In this document: positions 1 through 10,595 of the stretch, one piece after another | Layout of the letters: each line of letters begins with the position of its first letter | Numbering within the stretch: position 1 is the first letter of the stretch | Assembly (NCBI GenBank): GCA_022605405.1 | Contig: JABYQQ010000006.1 | Span: 1 to 64,000, forward strand | Direction of reading: 5' to 3' | DNA from: Earliella scabrosa | Lineage: Eukaryota; Basidiomycota; Agaricomycetes; Polyporales; Polyporaceae | DNA: 64,000 nucleotides | The notes under the pieces: model-generated | Told to the model about the DNA's origin: nothing | Seen by the model: the letters and a program-made list of their open reading frames with translations, nothing else | Databases searched by the model: none | Translations under genes and position numbers: made by a program

Positions 1-846
1 TGGCTTTGCCGCTCGCCGCGAGAGAGATGCACAGAGAGTCAATTACTAGTAGGAAGCTCTAGTGTGACCCTGATCATTGGGACAAATGGAGAGTACATCG
101 GTGTTCAATTCACATGGGAGGAAGCAACACACTGTTCTCAATGCAGGCCAGACCTGACGGGATGATTGCACATGTCCCAAGGGGTAGCGGCGCCAGCCGG
201 GACGACTGAAGCACGTTTTCGGACAAAGTCCCAGCTAGAGGATGAGCACAAGAGTTGCCCCCGCGGGTCGCCAAAACTTTGCACGAGAGAGACGCGGTAG
301 ACATCGGGCATGTCAAACCCATGCTCTGCAATGGATAATTAGGGAAAAGGTGCTCACAAACGCAAGACGAACCGTGCTTTGCATGTGCGCTGAGTTGAGA
401 CTCAACAGCGTCCACTGTTGGACGCTGCTACCACCCCTGGTGCGAAAGGTGGCATTGACGTCGACGCGATGTTCGCGCGAGCAGCGGTTAGAAAACACAG
501 GGAGGGCGAAGTGGTGATGCGCCTCCTTCCAAGATGCACAAATCGACCTGAGCGAGCATAATCAGAGGGGGCGTGAATGACGCGAGCAAAGAACTCTACC
601 GCATGTTCTACCGCTGGACGGGCTCTGGACACGTATGGTCGCGGCAGGCCAGGTAGGAATACTCGTGATCGTGCTTGCGGGAGCAATTGTCATGCAAAGT
701 CTCGCGCTGGCACGCCGCCATACCAAACACCGACATCACATCACAGTCTGTCGTATACGCCGATGCACAGATGAACACTCGCACAGCAGTTCTTGATCCG
801 GCACTCACCACGGCCTCCGCACCAGCCCATAGCTCGCGCTCAACAC
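1..846. other. No recognisable gene at left edge
   Basis: I see no convincing coding exon on either strand. The open frames are short, overlap one another on both strands and have no recognisable motif. From about 790 the plus strand becomes pyrimidine-rich, which is the complement of the purine-rich 3' end of the minus-strand LENG1-like relic that ends at 847. Confidence 0.5.
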
Positions 847-1870
847 TCACCACCGCCGTCTCGAAGCGGACCCATACCCATGCCCGTCCCTCCCTCCATC
901 TCCGGCCCGATCGCGATCCCGCTCTCGCTCCCCACCCCTCCTGCGCGCCCTGTGCACCTCCTCTACCTCCCTCCGGTTGAAGACATCTCCATAGCCATAG
1001 CCATACCCACCGCCACCACCGCTCCCACCGTGCACGGTGCTCGGCGTCTCGCTTCCCTCCATCTCACGCTTCTTCCGCCGGATGAGCTCCAGCGCGCGCA
1101 GCCGCTCCGCGGACTCGCGGGTCTCTCGCTCAGCGCTCGGGTTCGAGCTGGAGCTCGGATTCGGCACGCTGCTCGAGAAAGACGTCTGTCGGGACCGGGA
1201 GTGGGGCTGGGGCGGATGGGGCGCGCGGGATGAGCGTGCAGCTGAGGGCGTCGGACGGGACGCAAGCTAAGAGTTGATGGACGTGAGCGGGTCGTGCGCC
1301 GACTTGCGTGCGATGTCGCGTATTCTGCGGGCGGCGCGGGGTGCACGGGTGGCAGACGAGGGTGAGCAGGCAAGGGAGCTATAGGCATGCATCAAGGGAC
1401 GCACCGTTTGTCCTCGTCCGTCTCCCTGCTTCGCTCAGGATCTTTCTCCGAGTACCACGGGTTCAGGTCCTTCGCGGACGGTGCGAGCGCGACGCCCTTC
1501 TCACTCTCTGCGGGCGGTTGGCTCACACCCTTCTTTGTCGAGCGCACGGGCACCATCGCGAGAGTGTTCTGCATCGCACATCTACACGTAAGACAAAGAC
1601 GCACCGACGCGTCGAAGGAGAGGAAGGACTTGGAGCGTGAGGACTTACCCGCTCGGCATCCTCAAAGAGGTTGATGTGCCCACTCGCCGACGTGAGCGTT
1701 GACGGGCCCGCCTCCGCCGCACGCTCCGGGTCCCTCGCCTCTCCCCTCTCCCTCTCATCTCTCTCCTGAAACGCTCTCTCCAGATCGTCATCGTTGTTCC
1801 TCTGCTTTCCTTTCTTCACGCCCGTGAGCCCCGCCCGCTCCCTCAGCAGCTCCATCTTCGCCTCCGAGTC
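847..1870 (-). pseudogene. LENG1-like (CIR-domain family) 3' fragment
   Basis: This is the C-terminal part of a LENG1-like, CIR-N-domain family protein, a small nuclear protein of eukaryotes with poorly known function. The first exon (1870 to 1649) reads DSEAKMELLRERAG and later GHINLFEDAER, and ends at a GTAAGT donor. The next exon starts at 1568 and contains NPWYSEKD. The third contains KSAHDPLTSINS, then RLRALELIRRKKREMEGSE and a Gly/Tyr-rich tail. The N-terminal CIR domain expected upstream is absent; the sequence runs straight into a cyclophilin relic instead. In the third exon the codon after KSAHDPLTSINS is TAG (plus-strand 1267-1269) where Gln is expected, so the frame is broken. Family assignment is by motif memory, and a search with the spliced exons would settle it. 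Confidence 0.6.
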
Positions 1871-1890
1871 CTGCGAGCACGAGCACGAGC

Positions 1891-2882
1891 ATCAGCATCA
1901 GCGTCCACCCAACTCGATCTTTCGCACGACGTCCATCCCGCGGACAACCTCGCCAAAGACGACGTTCCGGCCGTCGCACCACGGCGCGGGGACAGTAGTG
2001 ATGAAGAACTGCAATGGTAGACGTGGTAAGCGAGGCGAACGTAATGCACGGGCCGGAGCGAGGGCGAAAGAATGCGTGTGATCGAATGGAGGTGGTGGTG
2101 AACAAAAGAATGCGGTGGGATGACGAGACGTCCTCGCGTGCTCGTTCGCAGACCGTACCGGGCACGTCATAGTGACCTATGTACAACCTGCGTGTGGTGG
2201 AAGCAGTAGAGCGGGATCCGCCCTTCTCCCGGCGAAGAGCAGCTGGGAAGTACGCAGAAGTTGCACCCACGAGACGGGCACGTGGGGGCAAGGGACAGGG
2301 CCGGAATCCGGAAGAGAGAAAGGTGCCGGGGAGCTTGGCGCGGGGTCGGAGATCGGGAGACGAGCGATGCGATGGAAGAAGAGGAGGAGGGAAAGAAAAG
2401 AGAGGGACGTACCTGAGACGAGTTTGTGTGAGGACCACGATTGGCCATGGAGAGCAGGCCTGGACGGTCTCCGTCACGAGTTCTCATCTGCGTTGGAGGT
2501 GCGAGGGCGGAGAGAGAAGATATGAGGGAGAAGGGAGATGAGCGGAGGTCGGGAGAATTGTAATCGGCGGAGGGGAGGAGACGTACCGGAGAACGTGGGA
2601 CCATAGATAGACCTCCCGGTCGTTCCGTTGCCTCAACAAGATCACCGCCCTGGACCATAAACTGCGGCAGGAGAAGACGGGGTGAGATGGCGACAAGGAA
2701 GAGATGCGGAGCCGGGAGGACAGGACCTGGGGCACGACGGGGTGGAAATAGGACTGTGAGTAGCCGAAACCGTTCTGGCCTGTCGCGAGTTCGTGGAAGT
2801 TGCGGGCGGTCACAGCACACACGTCGTCGAAGAGTCGGAAGACGATGCGACCTGAGGGCACGCTGTTGATATCGACGTCAAA
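1891..2882 (-). pseudogene. Cyclophilin-type peptidyl-prolyl isomerase, broken
   Basis: Four exons of a cyclophilin (peptidyl-prolyl cis-trans isomerase) can be followed. Exon 2882-2727 has VPSGRIVFRLFDDV and ARNFHELATGQNGFGYS. Exon 2661-2587 has FMVQGGD and, one frame over, GRSIYGPTFS. Exon 2487-2413 has DEN, then GLLSMANRGPHTNSSQ. Exon 2008 downward has FFITTV and [17 protein letters not shown]. Two frameshifts are visible: one base is missing after GGDLV (near 2640), and after DEN an in-frame TGA is followed by a shifted frame. The usual ending (KPVVIADCG-like) is missing; after KIEL the next exon in line belongs to a LENG1-like gene. The first coding exon upstream of 2882 was not resolved. 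The cyclophilin identity is secure, and the gene is non-functional as it stands unless the assembly has indel errors. Confidence 0.82.
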
Positions 2883-3606
2883 CTAGGTCAAGAGTTGTGA
2901 GTCGAGCGATGCGGACAGGGAGCGAAGGAGAGAGACGGACAAAGACATCTGGGCCGGCGCGGGTGGAAGTGGGCGGGGCGGCATGGGAGGCCATGAGCAG
3001 CGGACGGCGGGCGGGCGAGCGACGGGGCGAGCGAGGGCAGGGGCGGTGGAGGGACAGTCGCGATGGCCATTGTTGCAGAGATGGACACGAGTGAGCGCAA
3101 GTCGCGACCGATGCACAACTGCAACTCTCGTCCCCAGTCTCAGACGCCTGCAACCTCCCTCGGCTTCTCCCGTTGATCAAGATCTCTCCCCGCTCGTTGC
3201 CGGCCATTCTCCTCGGCCATCGCCGGAGACCCGCGCCGCCGATCTCTGCTCGTCCGCCGGTCCGATTCGTCCGCTGAGTCCTCTCCCAGCTACATAACGG
3301 TAAGTAAGTACAGTTCTCACCTCGCCTCGCACCCAGTCAATCTCACATAGCCACCCACACGCTCGCCTCGTTCTTCTGGACGCATTACAGAGACTCCGGC
3401 TCAGAAAGCGTCCGCGACAAGAGGGACCTGCCACCGAGCGATATCACTTGTTCCGGGTACTTGGCCGCATCCATCCTCTTCAATACTAATACTTAACGCC
3501 GAAAGATCTGCCACCCTTTCTCCTGCCTTCTCCTCCCATCTGAGGCCATCTCTCTCCTGTCTCACAAATCGACTCCACTCCGCCTTATGCCGCCCTCGCG
3601 CGCGCA
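2883..3606. other. Intergenic, CT-rich leader-like tract
   Basis: This lies between the minus-strand cyclophilin relic and a plus-strand ORF at 3607. The first exon of the cyclophilin should lie here but I could not identify it. From about 3480 to 3600 the plus strand is rich in C and T, as in fungal promoters and 5' leaders, immediately before the ATG at 3607. No TATA box is obvious. Confidence 0.35.
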
Positions 3607-4704
3607 ATGTCTCAATTGCTGCCCTCTTTCTCCCACAAGCCCTCGATAGCCCTCGATCCGTTCACAACTAATCATCAACTCTCGGGCCGGTCCCTCCTGT
3701 CAGCGCGAGCCTCTTCCAACATAGCCTTACATAGCGCGATACACCAGCCTCAAGTTATCGCCCACGCAGCGAGTGTTGTCTCTCATCAGGCCCTCATCCT
3801 GCTTGTGCTGCTCACCCTCCCGGTCTCCACGCTCGTCCAGTCCGCGGCATCTCCCATTCTTCCGGCGTACACGACGGCACGCTCTGTCCCCGACCACGCA
3901 TCCCGCTTCTCGTCTGCTCACTCGCATGCTGCATGTCGGCTTCCTCCGGCTCGATCGGACAACTCCCCCCCCTCCTTCGCTCGGATCTTGCCACGCCCAC
4001 GCAGACAATGCTCTCGTCTCACGCACTATCGTGACACTCGCGCGACGCGAAGCCTGCGTTCTTTCAAGCGCCCCGTTCTCTATCGTTCTCCGAACGCCAA
4101 CTCCGCCCTACGCTCTTGCCTTTGGATTCTCGTTCATCATCACCGAACGCGGTCGGTTTCTCTGTTACTGTGCACTGCGCACTCTCCGTGCAATCGCCTC
4201 TCGCCTCCCTCCACCTGCACATCCTATTTAGCAGCTCCCTTCGCATTCACACGGCTCTCTCCCGCGAACCGCATTCAGCCCGCGTACGTACTCATCGTTG
4301 TCTTCGTCTCTCTCTCTCATCCTCCCGCAGCTCTCACCATGCAACGCAGCGGCGAAGCTTCCTCCGCGCTCTCATGCTCTCTTATTCGCCGCGGACCCAT
4401 GGACTCCTCACTCCCGTATATCGCCGCCGCCCTCCCCGTCACGCCTAGGCCTACCCAACCCTCTCGTCTCTTCAGAGCACCAGATCCCGATCCCACCCCC
4501 GCCGTTGCCGTGACACATACCCAACCCTCTCGACTCTTCAGAGCACCAGATCCCGATCCCACCCCCGCCGTTGCCGTGACACATGCCGCCGCTCTGAATA
4601 CCAAAATAGCAAAGCTCTGGACTGCGGCGCTCTCCGCTCGGTCAGAGTACTACACCGATACCGCAAGAGATGTCGGGCCGCCGCCTTGTATGATACATGA
4701 CTAA
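3607..4704 (+). CDS. Hypothetical 365 aa ORF, doubtful
   Basis: A single-exon frame starts with ATG directly after a pyrimidine-rich leader and runs 365 codons. I do not recognise it. It is rich in Ser, Pro, Ala, Leu and Arg. A hydrophobic stretch (ALILLVLLTLPV, about residues 60-71) could be one membrane segment. A perfect-length 66 bp tandem duplication (4453-4584) falls in frame and adds a second copy of a 22-residue block containing PDPDPTPAVAVTH. High GC makes long chance frames common in this DNA, so it may be non-coding. Confidence 0.22.
   Translation: MSQLLPSFSHKPSIALDPFTTNHQLSGRSLLSARASSNIALHSAIHQPQVIAHAASVVSHQALILLVLLTLPVSTLVQSAASPILPAYTTARSVPDHASRFSSAHSHAACRLPPARSDNSPPSFARILPRPRRQCSRLTHYRDTRATRSLRSFKRPVLYRSPNANSALRSCLWILVHHHRTRSVSLLLCTAHSPCNRLSPPSTCTSYLAAPFAFTRLSPANRIQPAYVLIVVFVSLSHPPAALTMQRSGEASSALSCSLIRRGPMDSSLPYIAAALPVTPRPTQPSRLFRAPDPDPTPAVAVTHTQPSRLFRAPDPDPTPAVAVTHAAALNTKIAKLWTAALSARSEYYTDTARDVGPPPCMIHD
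4453..4584. repeat. 66 bp direct tandem duplication
   Basis: Two head-to-tail copies (4453-4518 and 4519-4584) differ by one base (tctcgtctc versus tctcgactc). The period is a multiple of three, so the frame at 3607-4704 is preserved. The near identity suggests a recent slippage or unequal-exchange event. Confidence 0.9.
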
Positions 4705-7700
4705 CACACGACCCCTATCTCCGTCAAGTTATTGCGTCCGCGCTCGCCGCTCGTTTTGTTCCGCACCCGAGCCCCGAGTTGGTCGGGGCCTGTCATTCTG
4801 CACTCGTCGTTAATCATGTTCATCTTCCTTCTACTTACTAGGCTTCCTTCCGGGCGCACGTGCGCAGCAACGCGCTAGAAGCTCACCGAGCGCGTTTCGC
4901 GAAGGGCGTATAATATGTACGTACAGCATCTCGTGTTAACCGCGCCCGCGCGCGGGAGGCGGAGCGAGATACGCGATGTTGACACTGACAGGTCGCCGGA
5001 CAAATCTGATCGGGATTCGTGCGTGCTTTCCATTCGCTCTGTCGATCGGCCTCTGCTCATCAGGCCTCAGGTGCAGTGGTCATGCGAGTTTGGGGGCCTC
5101 GCCGTACAGGAGGGACTTGGACATAGACGTCTCGATGACGCAGGGGGTACGATTCGGCTTGTGAACGTAGATGAGTGGCTAACACTTGCTCTCGCTGGAC
5201 CAGGCACTCCGCGTGGCCGGTCGACAACGGATTGACAGTGAGTACGTACGACGAATATGTACGTACACCGAACGAACCGCTTCCGACGTTGCTCAAACAA
5301 TAGAAGTTCTCCGTTGGCGCCTCGTGCGAGCTCCGAGCTCGGAAGCGGCCGTACTCCATTCTGCCCTAGCGGAACGTGAGGCTACTAGTAGGACACATAG
5401 GCTATGTGCCTTCGCAGCACCGCGCCCAGCTCACGGTCATTCTTGGGCCGGTTTGTCAACGTGAGGTGCGCGTGGCCTTCATGGTGCGTAGAACCTCATT
5501 GCCACTCGCCTACTTGAGACTTTGATATTGTACGTGCGCACGGCGAACAGCGACGCACGCGAGCTTCATGTTGCTGACGAGTAGGTGCTCGGGGACAGCG
5601 ATTCACAGTCACTCGAACGGAGCGGGTCAGACCGTACGGTGCCGACATTCAGTGTTCAAGCACTGCCATGACACCTCTTCCATGGATATCCGGACCCGTG
5701 CGGGCGGCGAGTGGGGAAGTTGCGCGCCCGGAGCTCTGCGCTCGGCGTATAGAAGCAGGGAAGGTGGAGTGCATTGTGGCAGGTGGGTGCGGTACTCTAC
5801 AGCTGAGCGGACTCGCGCTCACGGTGACTCGATTCATTGTCCACGAAAATGCAGTAGGCACCTCAGTCTCGAGAATCCACCAACAGGCTTCCATTGGGAG
5901 TCAGGACGAGCGAGTGTCCGGAAGGTATAGTACTCTCATCCACCGGTCTCATTGCGTTCCTGAGGGTATGTCTTTGCCGTTACAGCCCCCGGACTGGACG
6001 CCGGACACCGAACTCTCCTCGAGTTTGTTACTCGTACGCCGCCTGGCTGTTCCCCCATTGCACCAAGGACGCCGGTCGTGGTCCGGATGCGAACTCGTCC
6101 CGAGTCTTGCAAAAGATTGAGGTTGACGCACTCTTCCTCTTCCGTCCCCGCCGCAGGTTATGCAGGCTGCCGTAACTCGCGCAGTCGCGACGGCCCTTCC
6201 CGTTCAGTTGAAGCTAGCGTATCGCTATCTGTCGGGACTGCGCGGTGCCCTTCCATTCGCGCTACGTATTGTCATCAGTGATTGGCACTTCACGGCGCCA
6301 AGTGCGACCAGTTTCTCTCCACCCATTCCCGGTCCGCCGCCATTTGCGCAGACCGCTGTGGGACCTACAGGCCGCAACGGATCCATATCGCCATCAAGTG
6401 CGTCGGAGTGCGATCTGACAGATGTTCGTCACTTAATCATTCCGCACCCGTCCCAGTCTTCTCCCGATATGCGCACAGCCAAGGTCCAACGTTCCATCTC
6501 CACCTATTCGTCTCAGGCTGTCATGACGGCGACCGCCGTTCCGGAGACTTACTCCCCGCGGCGCGCGCAATACAGGGCAACACCATGCCATACGGGCCCA
6601 GACGGCCTGACTTCGACACGCCCGTTGCGAATGACCACAAGCTCGCTGCGATGCCTCCGACCTCGTCGGACCCGCGGCGCGGCCGCACTCCTGGGCGCGT
6701 GGAGCGCATGGCCCAACGGCGAACGCTCTTTCGTGGCGGCTCGGGCGCGCACATGTTGTGATGTACGACCGCGGCGCTAAGTGGCACTGTATCAGATCGC
6801 CATCCCATCGACAACGACATCTCGCGGACAACGACATCTCGCGAGGTTAGACTTGCGGGAGCCTATCGCGAGGATCGTGTCCGTCGATGCTCAGCGCTAG
6901 CGCTCAGCGCTCACTTGCCGCTGCGGCACGGACGTGCTTGAGACGCACCTGAGACGCACCGTGCGATTGCTCTCGTCACGCACCTTCGTGCTATGGATGA
7001 TCGATGACGTCGCGAGGAGGGGCTGGGAATGCGGTGGACCGCGTCGGACTCCGCCTATTACTGGCCCTCCTCGAGTCTCGACCTCCCCCAACACGCGAGC
7101 ACTGTGCTATAGCCTCTGCAGGCCGGATCGCTCCTCGCTTTGCAGTCTGCAAGATAGCTAGCGTGCATCGGCTTCACAGGGCGTCTCCGACCACTCAGCG
7201 TCCCACTCCGCTTCTTGATGATCTTTCTACGTCGCACGCTCGTATCTCTTGAACGTCTGAGGGCGAACGCGCGGTGCGGCGACTTCAGCCTGGGTGCCAA
7301 CGCGTCGACTATGGCTCTTGCGTCCGACTGGAGGGAGCAGCTTGAGGCAGGGCTTCAATGGTGCGTCCTCCACATGGAACGTCTGCGTATAGCTCACGTT
7401 GACCCGCTACAGCTACTCAGCTGTGATAAACAGCCCCCGCAAGACATCTGCCTCGCCCAAGACCCACTCTTCCCTCCCTGCTCTACCTCCGCAGACTTCT
7501 CGACTCTCCACGTTCGCAGGAAGGACTTGCGCTTCTTCCTGTCGACCTTGCCCAACATTTGGAGCGGTCTATGCAGAATGCGGAGTCAATCCGTGACGGA
7601 TGTGCGCAGATCGAAGGGTCCTTCTCGTCCTCGACCTCAGGCAGTGTCGCCTCTGCCCCACATTGCACCCCAGACATCGAGAGCACCACCTAGCAAGGCG

Positions 7701-10595
7701 CTATTCCCCTCCGGACAGTGTACTCCCGTCATATTTGAGCGTGAGTGCCACTGGGCGCGGACGTTCAATGCGGACGCCGAACAGCGAGAACAGGACAAAA
7801 AGCTCGCCGACCCAGTCCTCCCGTTCTCTCATCGTCAACGACACCGCTCCGGTCGGCAGCCATTCCACTTCCCTCGACTCCCGAACATGTCTCCATGGTC
7901 CGGGCGCACACGGCGACAGTCATCCGTGCACGCATCCGAGCAGCAACTGCGCGTCGCAATTCCCAGTGTCCGCGCCACCAAACGTGCTCGTGCTGCCGCT
8001 CGAGCATTTGAAGATGGCCGTACATCTGTTGCTGCTGGCGCGGTGAAGTCCCTTCAAGGTATCCGATTCAGAAACGTGCGGCTCCGAGTCGGAGGTCGTG
8101 CTGGGGCGGTCGCGATCCGCTCAGCCTCTGCGGGCTGAAGAACATCACAGTGAAGCATGTACGTGAGTTGTACTGGTATCGTGATGACTTGCAGGCGTCA
8201 TCTAACCTTTGCTCTTCTAGATCCCGCTCGTGCCGCCCCCGTGTCAGTCGCTAGCCATCCCGTATGTGCGCGAGTTGTCCATGAACAGGAACATGGCCCT
8301 GCGGGTACGTCCGGACAAACTCGGTCCTCTCGAGCCTTCTTTGGGCTTACGACCGTTGGTCCATCGGACGCAAGTGTTGTTGTCAGGATTCCCGAGCGCA
8401 TCGGAACGAAGTCTTCACGAAGCTCATCGCCATCATAGGTGACCATCTGGACGCTGCAGGTACGTGCGAGGGTGCACTTGGGGTAGAAGGCTGCTGAGAT
8501 GGTGCTACGGCTGTGCAGGCTGTCAAATGGGTTGTTCTCAAGGGACGCGAGGGTGTCAATGACCACGCAAGAGGTCCAGGCGGAGGCGAGTGTGTGCAGG
8601 AGTCCTCCCACGTCTCTCCTGGTCGAGGTTCGTTCACTTTACTTGAGATGGCATGGCTATTCTTCTGAGCTGTCCGCTTGTCATCCCAGACGACTTGCCG
8701 TACCTTCGTGGCTAGACGGACTGTGACTTCTATCAGGCAGTTAGCAGAGAATACGAGTGGGAGTCAAGCCTGTGGAGATGGGCCGCATATTCCCGACAGC
8801 TGCCCCTGCCCTGCGCCCACGCAGACATCACGCGACATGTACCCATGCTGTTTTCTTCACCGAATCACCTCCTACCGGCCTGAGCGCATGTTCCGTCTTC
8901 GGCTCTCTTTCATGGACTCACAGCCTCTCGTGTGTATGGCCGCTTCCTCTGTCGGGGATCACGAAGACGCTTTCGGCGACGCGATGCAAAGCTCATGAAT
9001 GACGAGACGTCCTAATGGGACCTTACCAGGATCTCGGACAGACAATCACTCGCACCATCGTAATCGGAGAACGGTATGCACCACCCGCACGCACCCGTTA
9101 TGGACGCTGACGATGCTTGCATAGGCGGTTTTCGGCGAGACGATCTGGACGCTAGCCGTCTCAGACCAGCATGGCAATTCAGCAGCACGCTCACTTCAAG
9201 GCCAACAGAGCGTGAGGCTTCCTCGTCCACCCAGTCCATACTGGCGCTCTGCGACCGAGTCCACGAGCAGCTATGAGCGCACGATGAAGACATGCTACGT
9301 GTTCGTCCTGCTGCTCGAGGACGACGGGCGCAATGACTCGGGCATGCATGTTCTCAATCCATCCTCACGCGCTTGTGTTCTCGTCCTAGCCTGTCCACAT
9401 GTATCCTGCTCCCTCGTCGCATCCAGAAGCTCCGCAAGTCAGCGCGATGACGAACGATTCATCTGCGTATTTGAGAACTGCTCAGGTGTCTACAGGACCT
9501 GGCGTGCCACAGGCTGAACCGGCCGTTCGCGAGCGCCGAGCGGGGAGAGTCTGCACCTCCCGCAAAAACTCGTTGACGCTGACACCTCCCGCGTCTTCCT
9601 GTCTTCAAGACTATCGTCGACGGTCGCTCTCGGAATCTCGCAGGTCGACGCGATGGCATGTAACAGTGCGCCTGTTCGCGCAGGCTTCGTGGACGGGTAT
9701 GTTCGTGGAAATCGCCACGGACCGCCGTCCGAGTCGACCTGTCGTTTAGATCCTCTCTGATTGCAACGTCGGCTTCGCTAGCCACTGGTAAACCAGCTAT
9801 CCAATCAATGTAGCTGAGTGAGAGGGCTCGATCTGACGGAGGCTTCGCACCTGTGCATTATTTCGGACTACAGAACGTCAGGATGTCGCGTCCGCCATCA
9901 ATATCATTTGCACTCTCACCTGATGTCAGCCGTCGGGCACAGTGGGCAATTGTGACCGAAGTTCAAGTTACGGACCGGCCATGATGCATGACTGGCCGAA
10001 CCAGGCCGAGCACGAGATCTGACTGATGCACGAGGAAGATCAGAGGGACGGCACCCGCATGTTCTCGTCTCCTAGAAGACCGGCCGCCCTCCGAGTCGTG
10101 CATAGTGCCTCCGCGGTCCCTCCCACACATCAATATTCATCCTTCATCCCTTTGGGTACTCGTGTGCGAGAGCTCCCGGAAGAGTTGGGAGGATGTCGGA
10201 CAGAAAAGACCCTGGAGCAACCGGCGCCCCATCTTGCCCAGTGGCGTTGGCAATGCGGACGGGGAGATGAGAGTGTCTCGGCGATTCCTGTGCAGACCGC
10301 AGAGTGAGCATGCGGCTGGCGGGATCATGTAAGCTTGACAACGACTCACCGGCTTTGACTCTGAGTCGTGCATGCATTGGCAGCAATAGAGAGCATCGCG
10401 CAAGCCGGGAACGATGACTTGGGCTCGATGAACTAGAAGCGGTTGAGGGCGACGCAATCGCGAATGGCCACATGAGGTGTCGGGCATTCACAACAAGGAT
10501 CGAAGCAGTCACATCAAGATAGTCAAGATAAAGCAACATATACAAACAGCCATAGCACTTGCTGCAAGAACTTTCCGGGATACGTATGTACTTTA
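4705..10595. other. 5.9 kb without a recognisable gene
   Basis: Both strands have scattered open frames. The longest is 7215-8138 (+), 307 codons, Arg/Ser/Pro-rich, with no motif I recognise. None shows a conserved domain, a convincing intron series or a homologue elsewhere in the window. I also see no reverse transcriptase, integrase or transposase motif. The base composition resembles the flanking decayed regions. This is most likely degenerate repeat or old duplicated sequence. Confidence 0.4.
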
